A DNA stretch of 5,047 nt from Anaerolineales bacterium (GTDB lineage: Bacteria; Chloroflexota; Anaerolineae; Anaerolineales; DRMV01), in contig WFVP01000340.1 of NCBI GenBank assembly GCA_015491595.1, positions 1-5,047 on the forward strand, in the 5' to 3' direction. Shown piece after piece: positions 1-5,047 of this stretch; positions within the stretch are counted from its first letter, which is position 1, and each line of letters begins with the position of its first letter. The notes beneath the pieces were generated by a model that was not told where the DNA came from, ran no database searches, and worked only from the letters and a program-made list of their open reading frames with translations. Position numbers and translations under genes: made by a program.

Positions 1-6
1 AGCGAG

Positions 7-12
7 TATAAT
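7..12 (+). promoter_or_regulatory. Putative -10 box of the prfB promoter
   Basis: A perfect TATAAT hexamer lies at 7-12, 111 bases before the prfB start codon, in an otherwise GC-rich sequence. Transcription would be expected to begin about 7 bases later, in the G run at 15-22. The matching -35 element would fall left of the window and cannot be checked, so the call rests on the hexamer alone. Confidence 0.5.
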
Positions 13-15
13 GAG

Positions 16-73
16 GGGGCGGTGGGCTTAGGGTTTCGCCCAAAGCAAAGGCCCACCTCCCCGGAGAAAGGGG
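16..73 (+). promoter_or_regulatory. Structured 5' leader of prfB with alternative hairpins
   Basis: The leader folds as GGTGGGC (21-27) with GCCCACC (51-57), extended after one C/T mismatch by GGGG (16-19) with CCCC (59-62), and with an inner GGG (31-33)/CCC (39-41) hairpin. Competing pairings exist: GCTT (26-29) with AAGC (43-46), and CCCC (59-62) with GGGG (70-73). The CCTCC at 56-60 is also complementary to the prfB ribosome-binding site GGAGG at 113-117. I recognise no known riboswitch family. A regulatory role is inference; the structure may only protect the 5' end of the mRNA. There is no T-run, so it does not look like an intrinsic terminator. Confidence 0.4.
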
Positions 74-112
74 CCACCGACGGTTTGCAACACCCGTCAC
101 AGCGTTGAATTT

Positions 113-117
113 GGAGG
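113..117 (+). promoter_or_regulatory. prfB ribosome-binding site
   Basis: GGAGG at 113-117 lies six bases before the ATG at 124. It decides the start: the longest uninterrupted downstream frame could begin at a TTG (167), but that codon has no ribosome-binding site of its own and would omit the conserved RF2 N-terminus. The ATG at 124 begins the 22-codon frame that runs into the frameshift site. Confidence 0.85.
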
Positions 118-123
118 AGCACC

Positions 124-1228
124 ATGGCGACGCTCATGGAACGACTGGAGCGGGCGCAGGAACAATTTGAAAGTCTCTGGAGGTATCTTTGACCTGGAGG
201 AAAAAAAGCGAGAACTCCAGGAACTGGAAGCCCGCTCTCAGGACGCGGACTTGTGGAACAACCCGGAGAAAGCCCGCACGGTGATGCAACGGCTGACCGC
301 GCTGCGGGAGGAGGTGCAGGCCTGGGAAGCCCTGGGCCAGCGCATCCGTGACGCGCGCGAGTTGGCCGAGCTGCACGATCCGGACCTGGAGGAGGAGCTG
401 GAGGCCGAGGTCTCCTCCATCGAGAGGGAACTTCGACGGCGTGAACTCCAGACCTTGCTCTCGGGCCCCTACGACCGGCATCCCGCCCTCCTCAGCATTC
501 ACGCTGGCGCCGGGGGCACCGACGCCCACGACTGGGCGGAGATACTGCTGCGCATGTACCTGCGCTGGGCCGAAAAACGGGGTTTTGAGACGGAAATCCT
601 GGACTACCAGCCCGGAGAAGAGGCGGGCATCAAGAGCGTCACCGTGGCCGTCAACGGACCCTACGCTTACGGTTATCTCAAAGCCGAGAAAGGCGTCCAC
701 CGCCTGGTGCGCATCTCCCCCTTCGACGCCTCCCGCCGCCGTCACACATCCTTCGCCCTGGTGGAAGTGCTTCCCCAGGTGGAAGAGGACGTGGACGTCA
801 CCATCCACCCCAATGAGCTGCGCATCGAAACCTTTCGGGCTTCCTCGGCAGGCGGTCAGCACGTCCAGAAGAACGCCACGGCCGTGCGCATCACCCACAT
901 CCCCACCGGCATCGTGGTGCAGTGCCAGAACGAGCGTTCCCTGACCCAGAACAAGAAGAACGCCCTTCGGGTCCTGAAGGCCCGGTTGCTGGAATTGAAA
1001 CGTCAGGAACAGGCGAAAAAACTGGCGGAACTCAAAGGCGCGTATCAGAAGGCCGAGTGGGGGAACCAGATTCGTTCGTACGTGCTACACCCTTACCAGA
1101 TGGTCAAGGACCACCGCACGGGCCACGAAGTGGGCAACGCCCAGGCCGTGTTGGACGGCGACCTGGACGGCTTCATCGAAGCCTATCTGCGCCATAAGGC
1201 GGCCGAGAAGGCCTCCTCGGCCCGATGA
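124..1228 (+). CDS. prfB: Peptide chain release factor 2 (RF2), programmed +1 frameshift
   Basis: RF2 recognises UGA and UAA stop codons in the ribosomal A site and triggers hydrolysis of peptidyl-tRNA. The gene reads as join(124..189,191..1228): 22 codons in frame 0 (MATLMERLERAQEQFESLWR...), then a +1 shift at the in-frame TGA (190-192), then 345 codons to TGA at 1226-1228. The product of about 367 aa matches the usual RF2 length. An N-terminal helical domain (about 1-110) precedes the SPF tripeptide that reads the stop codon (residues 198-200, in RISPFDA) and the catalytic GGQ loop (243-245, in SSAGGQHVQK), whose glutamine is normally methylated by PrmC. SPF rather than PxT identifies RF2 over RF1. 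The residue equivalent to the T246 of E. coli K-12 is alanine (239), as in most bacteria. The C-terminal part (IRSYVLHPYQMVKDHRTG, then NAQAVLDGDLDGFIEAYLR) is typical of the family. Expression is probably autoregulated through the frameshift. Confidence 0.97.
178..193 (+). other. prfB programmed +1 ribosomal frameshift site
   Basis: The sequence TGG AGG TAT CTT TGA C places a Shine-Dalgarno-like GGAGG (179-183) directly before TAT, then the slippery CTT (187-189), the in-frame stop TGA (190-192) and a following C. The spacing from the SD-like element to CTT TGA C matches the E. coli prfB site (AGGGGG UAU CUU UGA C). At low RF2, the peptidyl-tRNA slips from CUU to UUU and translation resumes at GAC (191). 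At high RF2, the UGA is read and a 22-residue peptide is released. The role is established for the family; the sequence match is direct. Confidence 0.97.
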
Positions 1229-1253
1229 AGGGCCGGGGCGTGTCCTTCCGGCA

Positions 1254-1314
1254 GGGAGAAACCCGCCCTCTCCGCCTTCCTTGAGTGAAGGGGGAGGGTT
1301 TCTTCGTCTCTCCC
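1254..1314. terminator. Composite hairpin after prfB, possible terminator
   Basis: About 25 bases after the prfB stop, GAAACCC (1258-1264) pairs with GGGTTTC (1296-1302). Inside it, TCC (1271-1273) pairs with GGA (1293-1295) and CCTTC (1275-1279) with GAAGG (1287-1291) around a 7-base loop. An alternative outer pairing joins GGGAGA (1254-1259) with TCTCCC (1309-1314). On the + strand the stem is followed by a pyrimidine-rich TTTCTTCGTCTC rather than a clean T-run; on the - strand the arm ends in TTTCTCC. It may stop transcripts from both sides, but it is imperfect as an intrinsic terminator (6-base bulge, no uninterrupted U tract). Confidence 0.4.
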
Positions 1315-1382
1315 GATGCGCGCCGTCCAGTGACCCGCCCCCTACGTTTCCCGCAACCCGGTTATCGTCCCAAACGGTCTCC

Positions 1383-1407
1383 CTTCCCGGGCGTCCACTC
1401 CGGGAAG
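1383..1407. repeat. 8-bp perfect inverted repeat in the intergenic region
   Basis: CTTCCCGG (1383-1390) and CCGGGAAG (1400-1407) form a perfect 8-bp stem with a 9-base loop. The octamer GCGTCCAC begins in the loop (1391-1398) and recurs at 1407-1414. No T-run follows on either strand, so this is not a classical terminator. It could be an RNA-processing or pausing hairpin, or chance in GC-rich DNA. Confidence 0.5.
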
Positions 1408-1460
1408 CGTCCACAGCCTGACACACCCCCAGCACCCGTTCCCGCGGAGGTGAGGTAGCT

Positions 1461-1540
1461 CCTTTCAATCCACCGACCCCATGCATCGCCAGCCCATCAC
1501 ACCCAACGACCCAACCCGCCGCACTCCGGCCGTCCCCTCA
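1461..1540 (+). terminator. C-rich, G-poor tract, possible Rho utilisation site
   Basis: In these 80 bases I count 43 C and 10 G on the + strand, a marked C-over-G excess in DNA that is elsewhere balanced. Unstructured C-rich, G-poor RNA is the known property of Rho loading (rut) sites, and this stretch lies downstream of prfB where read-through into the ftsZ antisense strand would need stopping. Rho dependence is inference; C-over-G tracts also arise by chance. Confidence 0.3.
1493..1517 (-). other. G-quadruplex motif downstream of ftsZ
   Basis: On the - strand four GGG tracts occur with loops of 2, 5 and 6 bases (GGG TT GGG TCGTT GGG TGTGAT GGG). This fits the standard rule of four runs of at least three G with loops up to seven. 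It begins about 95 bases past the ftsZ stop and would lie in the ftsZ mRNA 3' region. The motif is seen directly; folding and function are not shown. Confidence 0.5.
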
Positions 1541-1573
1541 AGGCTCGAAGGAGGTCGGGGGGTCCTGAGGGGA
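1533..1573. repeat. Inverted repeat just downstream of ftsZ
   Basis: TCCCCTCA (1533-1540) is the exact reverse complement of TGAGGGGA (1566-1573). The stem extends by GG (1542-1543)/CC (1564-1565) across a bulged A. It lies 38 bases past the ftsZ stop codon. The loop is long (about 20 bases) and no T-run follows on the - strand, so it is a weak candidate for an ftsZ 3'-end or mRNA-stability hairpin rather than a clear intrinsic terminator. Confidence 0.35.
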
Positions 1574-1611
1574 AGTCGGTTCGTCCGAGATTCGCTGGTC
1601 GTCCGCCGTCC

Positions 1612-2787
1612 CTATTCCTTCCGAGCCGAGAGCAGTTGTTGGAGGCGTTCCTTCAAGAAAGGGGGCAGGTCCTCCAAATCCCCTTGCTGGCGCGCGCTGG
1701 GTCGGGACGTGGGCGGCGTCGAAGGCTTGGACGTGCTCGGCTTGGACATGGGGCGCGGCGGTTCGCTGCGTCGTCCGGGTTCGGGCTTGGCGGCCGGGCG
1801 ATGGGCCTGTCGCTTCTCCCAGGTCATCATGTCGTGGTCGAAGCCCGTGGCCACCAGGGTGATACGCACCCGATCTTCCATCTCGGGATTGATGACCGCG
1901 CCGAAGATGATGTTCGCCTCGGGATGCGCCGCGGCCTTGATGATTTCCGCGGCCTCGTAGACCTCGTGCAGCGCCAGGTCCTGCCCGCCGGTGATGTTGA
2001 ACAGAATGCCCCGGGCTCCGTCAATGGTCAGGTCCAGCAAGCGGCTGGACACCGCAGCCTCCGCGGCCTTGCGCGCCCGCTCATCGCCCGAGCCTTCGCC
2101 GACGGCCATGAGGGCCGCACCGCCTTCGGACATGATGGTGCGCACGTCGGCGAAGTCCAGGTTGATGAGGCCGGGCACGGTGATGAGTTCCGAGATGCCC
2201 TGCACGCCCTGCAGAAGCACGTCGTCGGCCAAACGGAAGGCATCCTGCAAGGACACCCGCCGGTCGGTGATTTCCAGCAAACGGTCGTTGGGAATCACGA
2301 TGAGGGTGTCCACTTCGCCCTTCAGGGCCAGGATGCCTTCCTCGGCCACCTGGGCTCGGCGCAGTCCTTCGAAACGGAAGGGGCGGGTCACCACGCCGAT
2401 GGTCAGCGCGCCCTCTTCCTTGGCCAGGCGGGCCACCACGGGCGAAGCGCCCGTGCCCGTGCCGCGGCCCATGCCCGCGGTGATGAACACCATGTCCGCG
2501 CCCTTGACCACCTCCCGCAGTTCCTCGATGGACTCCTCCGCGGCCTTGCGTCCGATTTCGGGATTTCCGCCGGACCCCAATCCCCGGGTGAGCTTGTCGC
2601 CGATGCGCACCCGGATGGGGGCCAGGCAACGGTTGAGATGCTGGGCGTCGGTGTTCACCGCGATGAACTCCACGCCCTGTACGCCGGCGGCAATCATGCG
2701 GTCCACGGCGTTGGTCCCGCCGCCACCCACACCAATGACCTTGATGCGGGCGAAGGGTTCGGGGTTGTGCAGCGTTTCACCAAACAT
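1612..2787 (-). CDS. ftsZ: Cell division GTPase FtsZ (tubulin homologue)
   Basis: FtsZ binds GTP in the cytoplasm and polymerises into the midcell Z-ring that organises the divisome. The 391-aa protein has the full core: T1 glycine loop GVGGGG (19-24), NTD of T3 (45-47), tubulin signature T4 loop (107-113), [10 protein letters not shown] (132-141), PNDRLL (166-171), and the T7 catalytic loop NLDFADV with D211 and D214. The T4 loop reads GRGTGTG: Arg108 (codon CGC) replaces the normally invariant middle glycine. After about residue 316 comes a Pro/Ser/Arg-rich linker (about 326-370), then the conserved C-terminal peptide [10 protein letters not shown] (373-382) that binds FtsA, then nine residues QQLLSARKE. 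Length is normal. The ATG at 2787 is preceded by a strong AAAGGAGG. The gene is last in the ftsQ-ftsA-ftsZ series, ends in TAG, and converges on prfB. Identity is certain; the effect of Arg108 on GTPase activity is not known. Confidence 0.97.
   Translation of the reverse strand: MFGETLHNPEPFARIKVIGVGGGGTNAVDRMIAAGVQGVEFIAVNTDAQHLNRCLAPIRVRIGDKLTRGLGSGGNPEIGRKAAEESIEELREVVKGADMVFITAGMGRGTGTGASPVVARLAKEEGALTIGVVTRPFRFEGLRRAQVAEEGILALKGEVDTLIVIPNDRLLEITDRRVSLQDAFRLADDVLLQGVQGISELITVPGLINLDFADVRTIMSEGGAALMAVGEGSGDERARKAAEAAVSSRLLDLTIDGARGILFNITGGQDLALHEVYEAAEIIKAAAHPEANIIFGAVINPEMEDRVRITLVATGFDHDMMTWEKRQAHRPAAKPEPGRRSEPPRPMSKPSTSKPSTPPTSRPSARQQGDLEDLPPFLKERLQQLLSARKE
1693..1746 (-). repeat. S-[KR]-P-S-[TA] repeat in the FtsZ linker
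   Basis: The disordered linker of FtsZ contains three copies of a five-residue unit: SKPST (348-352), SKPST (353-357) and SRPSA (361-365). FtsZ linkers are known to vary fast in sequence and length, and short-unit expansion is a plausible origin. The basic, proline-rich character is visible; a specific partner is not inferable. Confidence 0.5.
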
Positions 2788-2794
2788 CGCGCTC

Positions 2795-2802
2795 CCTCCT
2801 TT
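2795..2802 (-). promoter_or_regulatory. ftsZ ribosome-binding site
   Basis: On the - strand AAAGGAGG ends seven bases before the ftsZ ATG (2785-2787). It is the strongest Shine-Dalgarno match in the window, in keeping with FtsZ being needed in larger amounts than FtsQ or FtsA. The 73-bp ftsA-ftsZ gap also contains a 5-bp hairpin, CGGGC (2847-2851)/GCCCG (2856-2860), right after the ftsA stop. I see no convincing separate ftsZ promoter there; TATTGT is the nearest -10-like hexamer and lacks a -35 partner. Confidence 0.85.
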
Positions 2803-2860
2803 AGGAAGATTGCAAACATGCTGCGGACAATACCGACATCCAATTCCGGGCGACGGCCCG

Positions 2861-4147
2861 TCATCCCGGGCCGCCGAAAAGCGTCCCCCCAGCAGCGCCC
2901 AGGGCCGCCAGTGCCGGCAACAGGCTGACGAGGAACCGCTTGATGCGGCCCCACCAGGTCGCCGCCTCTCCCACGGAGACAGGGGTCGCGTCCCGTTGCT
3001 CGTAAATCAACCGGGCGAAGCGCATCAGGCCCACCAGGGTGGCGAAGTCCGGCCCGGTCATGGGCCGGGGCCACCGGGAAGGCACCGACGGCTTCGCGAT
3101 GCGGACCGGGACCTTGAGGTAATCCATGGCCAGGTGGCGCAAGCCCGGGAGATGCGCCGTGCCTCCGGTGAGCACCAACCCGGCGGGCAGCTTGCCCTCC
3201 TTCCCGGAGGCCACCACCACTTCCCGCACCCGGTCCAGCAATTGGCGCAATCGGGCTTCCAGAATGGCAGCCACGTCTCGGGCATGAATCTGCACGGCCT
3301 CCCCCTCCCCAAAGGGGCGGATGGTAATCCATTCCGCATCTTCGGGCACCACATCGGGGTGGGCGTAGCCCTGCCGCACTTTGAGACGCTCGGCCTCGGA
3401 AAGGGGGATGCTGAGCACGTAGGACAGGTCCTGGGTGAGATGCCGCCCGCCGATGGGAACCACGCCCACGTGACATACCTCGCCGTCGGCATAGACGGCC
3501 ACGTCGGTGGTGCCCGCGCCGATGTCACACATCACCACCCCCATCTCGCGCTCCGCGTCGCTGAGCACCGCCTCGCCCGAGGCCAAGGCGTTGAGCACGA
3601 AGCCCTCCACCGTCAGCCCCGCCTCTTCAATGGCCTGCTGCAGGTTGTAGATGTCCGTGCGGGGAACGGTGATGATGTGCACCTCGGCCTCCAGCCGATA
3701 ACCGAACATACCCAGGGGATACCGCACCGGGCGTTCGTCCAACCGATAGCCCCGCCGAAGGACGTGAAGCACCATCTGGTTGTGCTCCACAGGCACCGCC
3801 TGGGCCGCCTCCTCGGCCCGCTGGATGTCCTGCTCGTCCACCACGCCCTGGGTCACGCCCACCACCCCGCGGTGGTTGAAGGCCTTCACCGGCGCGGTGG
3901 CCACGTTGCTCCAAATGGGCAGGGACTTCCCCTTGGCCTGGGCCATGCGCAAGGCCCGCCCCATCACCCGGGCCACCACCCGGCTCAGCTCCGGCAGGTT
4001 GACCACCGCGCCCTGCTCCATGCCCCGACTGGGCGCCACGCCGTACCCCAGGAGCCGGGGCGGGAAGCCGGGCCGGAGTTCCACCACCACAGCCGCAATC
4101 TTATGGGTGCCGATATCCAGCACGCCAAAGGTGAGCGGTGACGTCAT
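2861..4147 (-). CDS. ftsA: Cell division protein FtsA (actin-like FtsZ membrane anchor)
   Basis: FtsA is an ATP-binding actin/Hsp70-fold protein that tethers FtsZ filaments to the inner face of the membrane and signals to septal wall synthesis. The 428-aa product shows phosphate-1 ([11 protein letters not shown], 7-17), the FtsA-specific 1C subdomain (about 85-165), phosphate-2 ([13 protein letters not shown], 207-219) and the adenosine motif ([12 protein letters not shown], 325-336). A C-terminal amphipathic segment ([14 protein letters not shown], 398-411) is the likely membrane-targeting helix. It is followed by an unusual hydrophobic Ala/Gly-rich tail to residue 428, where many FtsA proteins end at or soon after the helix. 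The ATG overlaps the ftsQ stop as ATGA (4144-4147), suggesting translational coupling, and GAGGAG (4156-4161) sits eight bases upstream. ftsZ follows after 73 bp. MreB and DnaK are excluded by the 1C subdomain, the C-terminal helix and the neighbours. Confidence 0.95.
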   Translation of the reverse strand: MTSPLTFGVLDIGTHKIAAVVVELRPGFPPRLLGYGVAPSRGMEQGAVVNLPELSRVVARVMGRALRMAQAKGKSLPIWSNVATAPVKAFNHRGVVGVTQGVVDEQDIQRAEEAAQAVPVEHNQMVLHVLRRGYRLDERPVRYPLGMFGYRLEAEVHIITVPRTDIYNLQQAIEEAGLTVEGFVLNALASGEAVLSDAEREMGVVMCDIGAGTTDVAVYADGEVCHVGVVPIGGRHLTQDLSYVLSIPLSEAERLKVRQGYAHPDVVPEDAEWITIRPFGEGEAVQIHARDVAAILEARLRQLLDRVREVVVASGKEGKLPAGLVLTGGTAHLPGLRHLAMDYLKVPVRIAKPSVPSRWPRPMTGPDFATLVGLMRFARLIYEQRDATPVSVGEAATWWGRIKRFLVSLLPALAALGAAGGTLFGGPG

Positions 4148-4989
4148 GGTGCCTGCTCCTCTCCCGGAAGTACCACCACCGCCTGCGAAGACACCAGCCG
4201 AATCACCCTCGGCACCTGTCCGCGTTCGCGCAACGCCGCCACCACCTCCTCATACAGGGCCCATCGGGCCTCCCAATCCTCCATGGTGGTGCCGATGTAC
4301 ACCTGCCAGCCCTCGGGCGTCGTCCAGCCAAAGCCGTATTGGGGATGGAACACCAGGTCCTGTACCCCGGCTCGTCGAGTGAGTTCCAGAATCAAGGCCA
4401 CGTCTTGCGGACGCAGCTGGACACCGTATCGGTCTCCCTGCACCGTCACCCGGGGCCAGGACGGGTCCGACGAGCCCTCGGCGTGGAACTTGACGCCTTC
4501 CAGGTCCACCCAGAAGGTCTCGACGCCTTCGCGCCAGACCAGCACCGGGTCCCGTTCCACCACCTGCAGGACCACCCGACCGGGCAGACGCACCTGAACA
4601 CGGACCTCCCGGAAAGCCGGGAATCTCTCCTTCAGCGAACGCACCAAGCTCTCGGGTTGCACCGTCACCACAGGTCGTCCCACCAGTTCCTGGAAGGCCT
4701 CCCAGGCCTGAATCCGCTCCTGAGGCACCCGCACCAGGCCGATGACCTGGATGCGCTGCACCCAAAAGGCCGGATGCCACCACATGAGGCCAATCAAGGC
4801 CCAGCACAGCGCGCTGACTGCGCCCGCCGTCCACCGCAAACGATGGACCCGGCTGCGCGCCCGGTGCCGCGCCGTGGTCCCGGCCCGAGTCTTAGGCGGT
4901 CGGGGGCGTCGGGGCCGCCGTCGGGACCGGACGCCCCTTTTCCCAACGCCGGCCTGTCTCGACGGGGTGTGCCGCGAGGGCAGCACCAC
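4144..4989 (-). CDS. ftsQ: Cell division protein FtsQ/DivIB, start uncertain
   Basis: FtsQ is a bitopic divisome protein that joins FtsB and FtsL and links early to late division proteins. From the GTG at 4989 the product is 281 aa: a very basic cytoplasmic N-terminus (17 Arg and 2 Lys in the first 52 residues), one membrane segment (about 53-71), a POTRA domain (about 75-147, from WVQRIQVIGL to PGRVVLQVVERDPV) and a beta domain to about 275. The topology follows the positive-inside rule. The frame has no stop between 4989 and the window edge at 5047, and the GTG has no well-spaced ribosome-binding site (GAGG is about 17 bases away), so the true start may lie outside the window. No methionine occurs between the GTG and the membrane segment. 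The stop TGA overlaps the ftsA ATG. Identity rests on POTRA, topology and ftsA-ftsZ context; overall FtsQ sequence conservation is low. Confidence 0.88.
   Translation of the reverse strand: MVLPSRHTPSRQAGVGKRGVRSRRRPRRPRPPKTRAGTTARHRARSRVHRLRWTAGAVSALCWALIGLMWWHPAFWVQRIQVIGLVRVPQERIQAWEAFQELVGRPVVTVQPESLVRSLKERFPAFREVRVQVRLPGRVVLQVVERDPVLVWREGVETFWVDLEGVKFHAEGSSDPSWPRVTVQGDRYGVQLRPQDVALILELTRRAGVQDLVFHPQYGFGWTTPEGWQVYIGTTMEDWEARWALYEEVVAALRERGQVPRVIRLVSSQAVVVLPGEEQAP
4156..4161 (-). promoter_or_regulatory. ftsA ribosome-binding site inside ftsQ
   Basis: GAGGAG on the - strand lies eight bases before the ftsA ATG and within the last codons of ftsQ (encoding part of GEEQAP). With the ATGA overlap it supports coupled translation of the two genes and fixes the ftsA start at 4147. 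Confidence 0.7.
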
Positions 4990-5047
4990 CGAGGCCAGTT
5001 GGGGGACCTCCGGCGTCCGTTCCGCGACGTTGGACCCGGTGCGGGTA

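Noticed and set aside
134..898. A 254-codon - strand frame opposite prfB
   Set aside because: Fully antisense to prfB; no domain, and composition is typical of a reverse-strand shadow.
1461..1473. CTTTCAATCCACC, resembling the end of some CRISPR repeats (GGATTGAAAG on the - strand)
   Set aside because: Only a single copy is present, with no repeat-spacer periodicity and no cas genes.
1085..1486. A 133-codon - strand frame covering the prfB end and the intergenic region
   Set aside because: About a third is the antisense of conserved prfB and the rest is Gly/Arg/Pro-rich with no recognisable motif. It also runs through the prfB-side hairpin.
1229..1611. Possible tRNA or other structured RNA gene in the intergenic region
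   Set aside because: I found no T-arm GGTTCRA pattern with a matching acceptor stem on either strand, and the hairpins do not assemble into a cloverleaf or a known RNA.
1481..1960. A 159-codon + strand frame starting in the intergenic region
   Set aside because: Most of it is antisense to ftsZ, there is no convincing ribosome-binding site before the ATG at 1481, and no domain is recognisable.
2788..2860. Internal promoter for ftsZ in the ftsA-ftsZ gap
   Set aside because: TTGGAT and TATTGT occur on the - strand but are not paired at about 17-base spacing with a good partner hexamer, so the match is too weak to annotate.
1636..2928. A 430-codon + strand frame opposite ftsZ
   Set aside because: Antisense shadow of ftsZ with His/Gly-rich composition and no family resemblance.
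1991..4141. A 716-codon open frame on the + strand across ftsZ and ftsA
   Set aside because: It is antisense to two certain genes, its product is a low-complexity Arg/Ser/Pro/His mixture, and it has no recognisable domain. Long antisense frames are expected in GC-rich genes.

Overview
This is a GC-rich bacterial chromosomal window with two convergent core-gene blocks: prfB (peptide release factor 2) on the + strand, and the cell-division genes ftsQ, ftsA and ftsZ on the - strand (transcribed ftsQ -> ftsA -> ftsZ). No mobile element, CRISPR array, tRNA or rRNA is visible. The FtsZ and RF2 sequences and the compact ftsQ-ftsA-ftsZ order resemble Chloroflexota (Anaerolineae-like). That assignment is an impression from the protein sequences, not a search result.

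Layout. Bases 1-123 are a prfB leader: a perfect TATAAT at the left edge, a G/C-rich segment that can fold in several ways, and a GGAGG ribosome-binding site. prfB runs from 124 to 1228 and is interrupted by an in-frame TGA at 190-192. This lies in an almost canonical programmed +1 frameshift site, so the protein is about 367 aa rather than the 353 aa read from the downstream frame alone. Bases 1229-1611 (383 bp) are non-coding between the convergent genes. They hold a large composite hairpin just after prfB, an 8-bp inverted repeat, a C-rich/G-poor tract (possible Rho loading site for + strand RNA) that reads on the - strand as a four-tract G-quadruplex motif, and another inverted repeat just past the ftsZ stop.

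The - strand block is ftsZ (1612-2787), a 73-bp gap, ftsA (2861-4147), then ftsQ (from 4144, overlapping ftsA by the ATGA tetranucleotide). The ftsQ frame stays open to the right edge, so its 5' end is uncertain. FtsQ is the bitopic divisome protein, FtsA the actin-like membrane anchor, and FtsZ the tubulin-like GTPase that FtsA tethers through the FtsZ C-terminal peptide. All the expected interaction elements are present: POTRA domain, FtsA C-terminal amphipathic segment, and Fts[11 protein letters not shown] peptide.

The observation most worth a second look is an arginine in place of the middle glycine of the FtsZ tubulin signature loop (GRGTGTG instead of GGGTGTG). Next are the multi-state prfB leader and the convergent intergenic region. 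I found no evidence for a wholly new system; the genes are conserved housekeeping genes with a few unusual details.
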